Shown here: positions 1 to 11,062 of the stretch, one piece after another
How positions within the stretch are numbered: the stretch's first letter is position 1
Layout of the letters: every line of letters begins with the position of its first letter
Assembly (NCBI GenBank): GCA_900095875.1
Contig: LT608311.1
Span: 744,001 to 808,000 of the forward strand
Reading direction: 5' to 3'
Length of the DNA: 64,000 bases
DNA from: Caecibacter massiliensis
GTDB taxonomy: Bacteria > Bacillota > Negativicutes > Veillonellales > Megasphaeraceae
Program-made: the position numbers and the translations under genes
Notes under the pieces: generated by a model
The model's database searches: none
Seen by the model: the letters and a program-made list of their open reading frames with translations, nothing else
What the model was told of the DNA's origin: nothing

Positions 1-3919
<3,919 letters not shown>

Positions 3920-4101
3920 ATGTGAAGAGCGCTAGCTCATTCTTATTATTGTTGGTTTGTTACTCATTGTTTGACGTTCTATCTCTAGAGCCTCGCACTC
4001 TGGCGTTCATTCGTATGTTGCATTGTTCAGTTTTCAAAGGTCATCTGCCAGCCGCATGATTGAGATGAAGGAAGTTCATCGCTCATCGCGGCGACTTGTA
4101 T
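3920..4101 (-). other. rRNA operon leader
   Basis: Transcribed leader between the proximal promoter and the 16S gene. It contains no gene. Positions 4020-4040 contain the leader arm of the pre-16S stem, including the tttgaaaactgaacaa block common in Firmicutes rRNA operons. No tRNA is visible. Confidence 0.75.
4020..4040 (-). other. pre-16S processing stem, 5' arm
   Basis: Leader arm complementary to spacer positions 2255-2275. Together the arms would bracket the 16S sequence in a long helix, the expected RNase III substrate. Confidence 0.7.
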
Positions 4102-4130
4102 ATCTTAACAAACTCACAGGAGTTTGTCAA
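4102..4130 (-). promoter_or_regulatory. rRNA promoter, proximal
   Basis: On the minus strand TTGACA (4125-4130), a 17-bp spacer and TAAGAT (4102-4107). This is the closest of three sigma-A promoters ahead of the 16S gene. Confidence 0.85.
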
Positions 4131-4213
4131 GCACTTTTTTTGAAATACTTTGTCTGTCTTTTGTGTGAGGACATCCTGTTTTTTTCCGTCCTCTGTCATC
4201 TGACAGCTATTGT

Positions 4214-4242
4214 ATTTTACCACCTGTTACCACATCTGTCAA
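4214..4242 (-). promoter_or_regulatory. rRNA promoter, middle
   Basis: On the minus strand TTGACA (4237-4242), a 17-bp spacer and TAAAAT (4214-4219). It lies about 112 bp upstream of the proximal promoter and faces the same way. Confidence 0.85.
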
Positions 4243-4356
4243 GCTGTATTTTTCAATTCAAAATGACTTTATAGCGAAAAGCACGCAAAACATCCCTCTT
4301 CACAAAAGGATTCTTTTTTGTTTTCTTTCCGCACGCTCGTATCAGCTGGTTCTTTT

Positions 4357-4385
4357 ATAATACCATTGAATTCAATAAAAGTCAA
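4357..4385 (-). promoter_or_regulatory. rRNA promoter, distal
   Basis: On the minus strand TTGACT (4380-4385), a 17-bp spacer and TATTAT (4357-4362). It begins only about 45 bp past the stop of the preceding CoA-transferase gene. No obvious terminator separates the two. Confidence 0.8.
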
Positions 4386-4429
4386 CAAAATATGTATGGA
4401 TTATACAGAAATCTCATCAATAAAGAAAT

Positions 4430-5656
4430 TCATGTCTCTGCATGGTCCCTTACAATGCCACGGGCAATATATTCTTCAATTTCTTCATCCGTATACTCAT
4501 ATTCCCGTAAAATTTCCCGGCTATGTTCTCCCAGAAGCGGTGCTGGAGACGCCGGACGCCTTGCTTCCTCAAAAGTGATTGGTGTATTAGGCAATACGGC
4601 AGACCGCCCATTATTAAAATGCCGTTCGTACAAATTCCCATTAGCCCAGGCTTGCTGATTTTCCGTAATATCCCGGAAGTGCCCAACATTATCATAAACG
4701 ATATCTGCAGCCGTCAACACCGGGCCCCAGTCCGCTCTTTTTTTCTTCAAGAACGCTCGTTGCACTAAATCTATAAATTCACCAGCATGACACTGTACAG
4801 CAGCAAACGTATTAAACCGTTCATCATCGATCAGCGTATCCAGATCAAGGATATGACATAATGCCGGATAGTACCGTTCATAATCCATGATACATAATTC
4901 CAGCCATTCACCATCGGCACATTCGTAGGGAATACACACAGGACTCGGCTGTTCATTCCGTTTTCTCGGATAGACGTTGCCATATGCCTTTTGCGCAGCG
5001 ACGGCAGGAAAGCCCGTAAGCCAGGAAGCAGTTCCCAATAAAGAAATCTCTACTTTATCCCCTTTACCGGTCCGCGCTTGTTTGTATAATGCAGCGCATA
5101 GTCCGCCCGCCATAATCGATCCTGTCGTCATGTCGCCAACAGCATGAAACGGAGTGAGAGGCGCCATTCCCGGCTGGCCATAATCCTGCATAAGTCCGCT
5201 CCGGGCCCAAAAAGCCGCAATGTCAAAGCCCGGCCTTTCCGCTTCCGGTCCCTTGTTACCGTACCCGCTCAGATGCCCCCAGATAAGGCGTGGATATGTC
5301 TGATGCAATACTTTCCAGGTAAGAGACATAGCACGCAGAGCGGTCATCCTGTAATTCGTCATAAAGACATCGGCATCTGCCAGTAGACGATGCAGAATTT
5401 CCATCCCTTTTTCTGTACGAAGATTCAGGGATATACTCCGCTTATTACTATTATTAACATCCCAGCAGGGATTTTCATCTTCTGTACAGGGAACCTGGGC
5501 TATTTCTCCGTATCGCCGCCACGAATCCCCCTTAAAAGATTCTACTTTTATGACATTGGCTCCCCAGTCAGCCAGTATCCGCGCCGCAGCCGGTACGGCT
5601 GCATAGGTCGATAAATCAACTATTTTTACGCCCGTCAATGGTAATTGTTCATCCAT
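4430..5656 (-). CDS. family III CoA-transferase, FldA/HadA-like (CaiB/BaiF)
   Basis: Probably moves CoA between an acyl-CoA and a carboxylic acid in the cytoplasm. The protein has the whole-length CaiB/BaiF pattern: an N-terminal GVKIVDLS segment, an ADWGANVIKVE motif and the PGFD motif. The Asp of PGFD (residue 145 from the chosen start) is the expected covalent acyl-anchoring residue. The sequence resembles the hydroxyacyl-CoA transferases of amino-acid fermenters (phenyllactate FldA, 2-hydroxyisocaproate HadA). I chose the ATG at 5656 (408 aa) because family members begin there and GGGAG lies 11 nt upstream. A start at 5728 (432 aa), overlapping the previous stop by one base, is possible but has a weak ribosome site. 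It is the last gene of the molybdenum-hydroxylase operon, which suggests a shared substrate pathway. The actual substrate is unknown. Confidence 0.85.
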   Translation of the reverse strand: MDEQLPLTGVKIVDLSTYAAVPAAARILADWGANVIKVESFKGDSWRRYGEIAQVPCTEDENPCWDVNNSNKRSISLNLRTEKGMEILHRLLADADVFMTNYRMTALRAMSLTWKVLHQTYPRLIWGHLSGYGNKGPEAERPGFDIAAFWARSGLMQDYGQPGMAPLTPFHAVGDMTTGSIMAGGLCAALYKQARTGKGDKVEISLLGTASWLTGFPAVAAQKAYGNVYPRKRNEQPSPVCIPYECADGEWLELCIMDYERYYPALCHILDLDTLIDDERFNTFAAVQCHAGEFIDLVQRAFLKKKRADWGPVLTAADIVYDNVGHFRDITENQQAWANGNLYERHFNNGRSAVLPNTPITFEEARRPASPAPLLGEHSREILREYEYTDEEIEEYIARGIVRDHAET

Positions 5657-5727
5657 ACAAATTATGTCTCCCGTAAAATCCGGGCAGTCCGCTGCCTGAT
5701 ACAACGACTGCCCAGTATATACTATCA

Positions 5728-8010
5728 TTATTTTTTATCTTTTAAGCCAAGGTATACTTTTTCTGCTGTAATGGGCAACTCAGTAAAACGTATTCCCGTT
5801 GCCTGATAAACGGCCTCTGCAATAGCCGGAGCCGGCGTATTTATGACAATTTCGCCAATAGACTTGGCCCCAAAAGGACCATTCGGTTCGTAACTAGGTG
5901 CAAATTCTACGCGTATTTTGCCTATATCCATACGGCTCGGGATCCTATATTGCATAAACGAATTATTCTGGATTCTTCCCAGAGAATCAAATTGAACGTT
6001 TTCCATCAACGTCATGCCAATTCCCTGCACAAGACCACCTTCTGTTTGTACCCTGGCCAATGCCGGATTAATGACGGTCCCGCAGTCGACAACAGCCGCA
6101 TAATCTACTAAATCAATATGACCGGTTTCCAGATCGACATCGACAACTGCTGCAGCTGCCATGTAAGGCGGTGGAGAGGTAGGGGAATAATGGGTTTCCG
6201 TAGCTTCCAAGGCAATATCATTCGTAATCATGGCTGCATTCCCCAGATCCTGCCGTGTTACCCTCCGGCCACTGACAGGATCTGTTACCGCATCACCAGT
6301 AAATTCCAAATTCGAAGGATCGTCGCAATCCAGCATAAGTGCCGCTTTTTCTTTTATCTTTTGGATCAGTGACCGGCAGGTTTTTACGACAGCCATCCCC
6401 GTCAGATACGTCGTCGAAGATGCATAGGAACCACTGTCGTATGGCGAAGTATCCGTATCGACACCACGGGTTACAATCTCATCGACAGAGCAATTGAGAC
6501 ATTCCGCAGCTATCTGCGCCAATATGGTATCGCATCCTGTCCCCATATCAGTCGCTCCAATGGATAAGGTATAAAATCCATCGTCATTCACTTTTATTGT
6601 CGCCGAAGCCACGTCCACATTGGAAATACTAGACCCCTGCATAGCCAGTGCCAGACCGGCCGCGCGGATTTTGCCATCGGGAAGCACATGCCGCGGATAT
6701 ACATGCTCCCAACCGATCATAGCCTGAACCCGTTTCAGGCATTCTCCCAAATTGCAGCTCAGTGCTGTTTCGTTGAAATATGCCGGCATCCTTTCACCTT
6801 GCTGTACGATATTTTGAAGCCGCAGTGCTCCCGGATCCATATGTAGTCTGTCTGCCAATTCATTCACAGCCGATTCCAGTGCAAAAATCCCCTGGGTAGC
6901 ACCATACCCCCTGTATGCTCCGGCAGCAATCGTGTTGGTATACACGGCGGTGTACCGGAACCGGAATGCAGAGAAACGATTGTATAAAGGAATCGATTTA
7001 TGCCCCGACAACGTGACCGTCGTCGGGCTGTGGTCACCATACGCACCACCGTTCCAGAGCGATTCCACAGAAATCACCTGGATAATACCATCCCGGGAAG
7101 CCCCCAAACGCACGTGAACATCTGCTTCATGCCGGGGAGAGGAAACCGTCATGGCCTCTTCCCGCGTATAGGCCATATACGCCCGTTTTCCCGTACGCAT
7201 AGTAATCAGAGCAGGATAACATTCCATGACAACCGTCTGCTTGGCACCAAAGCCTCCTCCGATACGTGGCTTAACTACACGGATTTTCGATTTGGGAATT
7301 TCAAGGGCTGTCGCGACAATGCGTCGTACATGAAAGGGAACCTGCGTCGAACTGACAATGACCAGACGGCCAAATTCATCCAAATACGTATACGCCCGGA
7401 ATGTTTCCATCATAGACTGCTGTACTTGTTTTGTATGATAGATCCGGTCAATCACAACATCCGATTTCTGGAATGCCGTATCGACATCGCCCCAGTCTTC
7501 TTCCGCCTGGGCAATAATATTTCGTCTGTTATCACCACCGACCGGTACACGTGGGTTCCAGTCATCTTCCGGATGAACCACAATAGGATTATCCACGGCC
7601 TGCCGGAAGTCGAGAAGAGGCTCCTGTATGTCATATTCCACCTTTATCATGCGCATAGCCTTATCCACACATGCCGCATCACGCCCGGCTACAAGAGCCA
7701 CTGGGTCTCCAACATATCGTATCTGTCTATCCAGTATAAGCCGGTCATACGGACTGAGTTCCGGATAGGTCTGGCCGGCAATAGTAAACCGCGTCTTAGG
7801 GACATCCTCTGCTGTCAGGATGCATTCAATGCCCGGAACGGTCAGGGCAGCTTTCGTGTCAACATGACGTACGATGGCTCTGGCATGAGGGCTGCGCAGA
7901 GCTTTGACGATTAGACAGCCTTCCGGTGCTAAATCTTCCGTATAAGCCGGTTTTCCTGTCATCAGTTGCAGGGCATCTTTTTTCATAACCACCCGGTTGA
8001 TTTCTCTCAT
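5728..8010 (-). CDS. xanthine dehydrogenase-family molybdopterin-binding subunit
   Basis: Catalytic large subunit (760 aa) of a three-subunit molybdenum hydroxylase of the xanthine oxidase family. Visible features are the N-terminal hammerhead domain (near GKPAYTEDL), the GGGFGAKQ molybdopterin motif, and GAKSIGE near the C terminus, whose Glu is the expected general base. The start at 8010 gives an ATGA overlap with the iron-sulfur subunit gene and has GGGG upstream; a longer frame to 8082 is not needed. The order FAD, 2Fe-2S, Mo, CoA-transferase with overlapping stops and starts indicates one operon. The substrate could be a purine, an N-heterocycle or an aromatic thioester; the sequence alone does not decide. 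No XdhC-type maturation gene is nearby. Confidence 0.9.
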   Translation of the reverse strand: MREINRVVMKKDALQLMTGKPAYTEDLAPEGCLIVKALRSPHARAIVRHVDTKAALTVPGIECILTAEDVPKTRFTIAGQTYPELSPYDRLILDRQIRYVGDPVALVAGRDAACVDKAMRMIKVEYDIQEPLLDFRQAVDNPIVVHPEDDWNPRVPVGGDNRRNIIAQAEEDWGDVDTAFQKSDVVIDRIYHTKQVQQSMMETFRAYTYLDEFGRLVIVSSTQVPFHVRRIVATALEIPKSKIRVVKPRIGGGFGAKQTVVMECYPALITMRTGKRAYMAYTREEAMTVSSPRHEADVHVRLGASRDGIIQVISVESLWNGGAYGDHSPTTVTLSGHKSIPLYNRFSAFRFRYTAVYTNTIAAGAYRGYGATQGIFALESAVNELADRLHMDPGALRLQNIVQQGERMPAYFNETALSCNLGECLKRVQAMIGWEHVYPRHVLPDGKIRAAGLALAMQGSSISNVDVASATIKVNDDGFYTLSIGATDMGTGCDTILAQIAAECLNCSVDEIVTRGVDTDTSPYDSGSYASSTTYLTGMAVVKTCRSLIQKIKEKAALMLDCDDPSNLEFTGDAVTDPVSGRRVTRQDLGNAAMITNDIALEATETHYSPTSPPPYMAAAAVVDVDLETGHIDLVDYAAVVDCGTVINPALARVQTEGGLVQGIGMTLMENVQFDSLGRIQNNSFMQYRIPSRMDIGKIRVEFAPSYEPNGPFGAKSIGEIVINTPAPAIAEAVYQATGIRFTELPITAEKVYLGLKDKK

Positions 8011-8474
8011 AACCGCATCCCCTTTCCTTTTTCTGTCAGATACCGTTTCAATGCCCTCATATGACTGATATATCCCGTACATCGGCAGAGATTGCCTGCC
8101 AGGTATTCTTTGATTTCTTCTTCTCCAGGATTATCTAATTCTCTTGCCATAGCCAGCACATTCATGACAAAACCGGGATTACAAAATCCACACTGATCGC
8201 TGCCTTCTTGTCCCATATACCGGGCAAATTCCTGTGCTTCATCCTGCAGTCCTTCCAGTGTCATAACATGCTTTCTGTCAATGCGGGCGGCCAGCACGGC
8301 ACAGGACAGTACCGGTTTTTCCTCCAGCCATACCGTACATAATCCGCATGCTGTCGTTTCACAACCGCATTTGACGCTATAACATCCCTTTTTACGCAAT
8401 AATTCATACAGCATCTGTCCTGGTAAAATTTCATCACTTTCCATCTTTCCATTAAGCCAGTACTGAATTCTCAT
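8007..8474 (-). CDS. (2Fe-2S)-binding subunit of molybdenum hydroxylase
   Basis: Small electron-transfer subunit (155 aa). It has the two cluster regions of the family: an N-terminal plant-ferredoxin-type set (CGCETTACGLC then a later Cys, VLSCAV) and a C-terminal four-helix set (QCGFCNPG and NLCRCTGY). Electrons would pass from the Mo subunit through both clusters to the FAD subunit. I placed the start at 8474, where TAATG couples it to the stop of the FAD gene and a purine-rich GGGAGGGAG lies upstream. Its end overlaps the Mo-subunit start by four bases. Confidence 0.93.
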   Translation of the reverse strand: MRIQYWLNGKMESDEILPGQMLYELLRKKGCYSVKCGCETTACGLCTVWLEEKPVLSCAVLAARIDRKHVMTLEGLQDEAQEFARYMGQEGSDQCGFCNPGFVMNVLAMARELDNPGEEEIKEYLAGNLCRCTGYISHMRALKRYLTEKGKGMRL

Positions 8475-9259
8475 TAGTCTCCCTCCCCTGCCGTCTGTAA
8501 TAACAATCGCCTGCACAGAACCATCGCCATATCATGCCGGTATATGCGGCTGGCCCGCATATTATCTTCAAAAGATAAAGAATCCGCCACTTCACGGGCC
8601 GCCCGTTCCGCTTCCTCCCCGGTCATTCCCGTACCTACCGGAAGACATCGTACCTGTGCTCTCATCGGTCGTGCTCCCACACTGCAGGAGACGCTATCTG
8701 CTGTGCGGGATACGGCACAGGCCAGGACAGGAAAATCGGTCGCGTTCAGCCGCAGCGAAGCATAGGCCGTCCGCCGTTTCTTTTTAGGGAGATATATGCC
8801 TTTTAAAATATCCGTATCTGCCGTCTTTTCCGCAAAAAGAGACAGGGGTATTCGTCCGCCTTTATATAAATCGGCTTCTGCATCCAAAGCCAGAAAGAGT
8901 GTCAATACATCAGAAAAGCCAAACCGGCCCCAGATGCTCCCTCCTACCGTCGCCATATTGCGAAATTGTGTACCCACAATATGACGCAATGCTTCCTTCA
9001 TAGCCCCCTGGGTATACGTTTCCAGTGATTCAGAAATTTCCAGTTGGCGCAATGGCACCATAGCTCCAATATAAAATGCTTCTTCTGTTTCGCGTATTTC
9101 ATCCAGTCCCAAATCCATCAAATCAATTGCCGTTGCCACCCTGCGGCGGGGAGACATGCGCAGCCAGCAACCGCCACCCAGGATAACCGCTGACCGTTTC
9201 TGATTTAACTGCCAGGCTTCCTCCAGGCTTTTTGCTTTAACATAATGAGCTATATTCAT
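8474..9259 (-). CDS. FAD-binding subunit of molybdenum hydroxylase (CoxM/XdhB-like)
   Basis: FAD subunit (261 aa) of the same enzyme and first gene of the operon. The VILGGGCWLRM and MATVGGSIWGRF segments match the two FAD-contacting loops of the CoxM/XdhB family. A C-terminal CO-dehydrogenase flavoprotein domain follows. It lacks the extra iron-sulfur insertion seen in 4-hydroxybenzoyl-CoA reductase beta subunits. The start has AGGAGG close upstream. Confidence 0.9.
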   Translation of the reverse strand: MNIAHYVKAKSLEEAWQLNQKRSAVILGGGCWLRMSPRRRVATAIDLMDLGLDEIRETEEAFYIGAMVPLRQLEISESLETYTQGAMKEALRHIVGTQFRNMATVGGSIWGRFGFSDVLTLFLALDAEADLYKGGRIPLSLFAEKTADTDILKGIYLPKKKRRTAYASLRLNATDFPVLACAVSRTADSVSCSVGARPMRAQVRCLPVGTGMTGEEAERAAREVADSLSFEDNMRASRIYRHDMAMVLCRRLLLQTAGEGD

Positions 9260-9288
9260 ACCGTTCCTCCTGTTCAGCGCATGCAGAT

Positions 9289-9316
9289 TCTATATCTGCC
9301 TGACCGTTTTTGTCTA
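9289..9316 (-). promoter_or_regulatory. possible promoter of the molybdenum-hydroxylase operon
   Basis: On the minus strand TAGACA (9311-9316), a 16-bp spacer and TATAGA (9289-9294). The match is moderate. The -10 overlaps a small dyad, GCAGAT/ATCTGC, at 9283-9299. Confidence 0.35.
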
Positions 9317-9371
9317 TTTTGATTTTCATAATGATATCTTTTTGATTCTTTAAATTTCTCCTGCTACATAG

Positions 9372-9399
9372 TTGCAATGCGTAAAATTAATGGTATAAT
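9372..9399 (+). promoter_or_regulatory. promoter of the ribB riboswitch transcript
   Basis: TTGCAA (9372-9377), a 16-bp spacer and TATAAT (9394-9399), with TGG just before the -10 giving an extended -10. The riboswitch aptamer starts about 8 bp downstream. Confidence 0.8.
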
Positions 9400-9406
9400 A
9401 AGAATG

Positions 9407-9516
9407 TCTTCAGGGCAGGGTGCAATTCCCGACCGGCGGTATAGTCCGCTAGCGCTTTGGCGCATGATTTGGTGCAATTCCAAAACCGACCGTATAGTCT
9501 GGATGGAAGAAGGCAA
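9407..9516 (+). ncRNA. FMN riboswitch (RFN element)
   Basis: Canonical RFN aptamer: agggcagggtgcaattccc, gaccggcggtatagtccgc, then gatttggtgcaattcc and the closing ctggatggaagaagg. It senses flavin mononucleotide. A terminator hairpin follows at 9560-9590 before ribB, so control by premature termination is the likely mode. Confidence 0.96.
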
Positions 9517-9559
9517 TCTCAGGCTGCGTCAGCAGTCTGTCTGATGCTGTGCCTGTATG

Positions 9560-9590
9560 CCCTGACCGTCCTGGTCAGGGTTATTTTTTT
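9560..9590 (+). terminator. riboswitch-controlled terminator ahead of ribB
   Basis: Stem CCCTGACC/GGTCAGGG with loop GTCCT (9560-9580), followed by TTATTTTTTT. It lies between the FMN aptamer and ribB and forms the off-state of the expression platform. The competing antiterminator was not resolved by eye. Confidence 0.9.
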
Positions 9591-9634
9591 GCTGAAGACA
9601 ATTCCCAATACCCTTATATACGGAGGCATGCATT

Positions 9635-10264
9635 ATGACAATGAAACGAACGTACAACACTATCGATGAAGCACTGGATGCTTTGCGCCAGGGCCGGATT
9701 ATCATCGCCACAGATGATCCGGACAGAGAAAATGAAGGTGACTTTATATGTGCCGCCCAGTACTGCACAACAGAAAATATGAATTTCATGGCGACTCATG
9801 GAAAAGGTCTCATCTGCCTTCCCATCAGTTCGGCCTTTGCAGAAAAACTTGCTCTGCCGCCTATGGTAGCCCGGAATACGGACAACCATGAAACGGCCTT
9901 TACCGTCTCCATAGACCACGTAGAAACAACAACGGGTATTTCCGCAGTGGAACGGGCTTATACGGCGCGGATGCTGGCAGAAGATGCTTCCCGTCCGTCA
10001 GACTTCCGTCGTCCCGGGCATATGTTTCCCCTCATCGCCAAAGAAGGCGGCCTTTTCACCCGCGGCGGACATACAGAAGCCACGGTAGATCTCATGCGTC
10101 TCGCTGGCCTGAAAGAAGCCGGATTATGCTGTGAAATCATGGCCGAAGACGGAACCATGATGCGTACACCTCAGTTATGGCACCTGGCAGATATGTATCA
10201 TCTGCCCTTCATTACATTGAAAGATATCAAAGACTACATGGCCCGTCAGGCAAATAAATCCTGA
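9635..10264 (+). CDS. ribB: 3,4-dihydroxy-2-butanone 4-phosphate synthase
   Basis: Makes 3,4-dihydroxy-2-butanone 4-phosphate from ribulose 5-phosphate for riboflavin synthesis; cytoplasmic. Family motifs are [20 protein letters not shown], a RPGHMFPL region and GHTEATVDL. At 209 aa it is the single-function form and lacks the GTP cyclohydrolase II half of RibBA. CGGAGG lies 8 nt before the ATG. An FMN riboswitch precedes it, giving feedback by the pathway product. No other rib gene is adjacent. Its 3' end overlaps the opposite-strand CpXC gene by 19 bases. Confidence 0.97.
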   Translation: MTMKRTYNTIDEALDALRQGRIIIATDDPDRENEGDFICAAQYCTTENMNFMATHGKGLICLPISSAFAEKLALPPMVARNTDNHETAFTVSIDHVETTTGISAVERAYTARMLAEDASRPSDFRRPGHMFPLIAKEGGLFTRGGHTEATVDLMRLAGLKEAGLCCEIMAEDGTMMRTPQLWHLADMYHLPFITLKDIKDYMARQANKS

Positions 10265-10920
10265 TGGTCCTTTACAAAGGAAACTGCCCATTGGGGTGTG
10301 ATTTCCAGCATGTCATCCGGCGGCAGCGCCTCTCCCAGATCACGCACCAGTGCCTGATACGTTTGGTGCATGGAATCATTAAACGGAAGCATGCCTGATT
10401 TCTGCTGGCTCTGGTCAGCAAAATGAAAGGCATCGCCCGATTCACTGTGAGTAAATTCAATCAGGCTGGCATGAATCGGGCTGGCCTGTGCTGCCAGAAA
10501 AGATTGAATCATTACTTTCATGATTTCTATTACCCTGTCATCGTATCCGGCGTCAAAAATGGCAAGTTTTTCCAGTAACTGCGCCCGCTGGCGGATAAGG
10601 CGATAGCGGAATGCCTTCATGAATTCATATTCCGGCTTCTGCAGTGACTGATGCATATTTGTCACATCCCCTCCGCCCGGGGCATAATAAATGACCAGAC
10701 GCAGGTCGCTCTGAATATAAAGGAAATCATAATCGAGATATGTTTCATGTCCGCACTTCGGACACTGAAACCGAAAGAGAGATAAATCCCGTACTTTATC
10801 CCGAAGTCCGGGATTTTTGTCTATCTGTATGCGGTCCCATATTTTAAACCGGCTTTTCTTGCCACAGGCAGGACATTCCAGATTGCGGTTATAATGATCC
10901 GCATGTTTCACAGTTTCCAT
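10246..10920 (-). CDS. CpXC domain-containing protein
   Basis: Predicted 224-aa soluble protein of unknown function. Two CPxC knuckles (C16/C19 and C53/C56 from the chosen start) define a CpXC domain and probably bind zinc. The rest is helical with no motif I recognise. The start at 10920 has GGAG 8 nt upstream and gives the usual N terminus; the open frame extends to 10995 without support. A good promoter lies at 10960-10988. Transcribed alone, tail to tail with ribB. Confidence 0.8.
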   Translation of the reverse strand: METVKHADHYNRNLECPACGKKSRFKIWDRIQIDKNPGLRDKVRDLSLFRFQCPKCGHETYLDYDFLYIQSDLRLVIYYAPGGGDVTNMHQSLQKPEYEFMKAFRYRLIRQRAQLLEKLAIFDAGYDDRVIEIMKVMIQSFLAAQASPIHASLIEFTHSESGDAFHFADQSQQKSGMLPFNDSMHQTYQALVRDLGEALPPDDMLEITPQWAVSFVKDHQDLFA

Positions 10921-10959
10921 GATGAAGGCTCCTATTGATAAAAATATAAGTTTAATTCC

Positions 10960-10988
10960 ATTATAGGCCAGAGCTTTTTCCTTGTCTA
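10960..10988 (-). promoter_or_regulatory. promoter of the CpXC-domain gene
   Basis: On the minus strand TAGACA (10983-10988), a 17-bp spacer and TATAAT (10960-10965). Confidence 0.75.
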
Positions 10989-11017
10989 TGCACAAATGAA
11001 TATCTTACCCATAATTG

Positions 11018-11057
11018 AAAGCCCTGTCCAGCTTCTTGAATGCTGCACAGGGCTTTT
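11018..11057 (-). terminator. hairpin terminator after the BTAD-type regulator gene
   Basis: Long stem aaagccctgt/acagggcttt with an inner extension, immediately past the stop at 11063. The U tract is weak on the minus strand (ctttcaatt) and better on the plus strand (ctttttc), so it may act in both directions. Confidence 0.6.
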
Positions 11058-11062
11058 TCATC

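Noticed and set aside
4140-4210. GAGGAC/GTCCTC hairpin between the proximal and middle rRNA promoters as a terminator
   Set aside because: The loop is A-rich and no U tract follows; more likely incidental in the promoter leader.
7000-7914. 304-codon open frame on the plus strand
   Set aside because: Antisense shadow of the molybdenum-hydroxylase large subunit.
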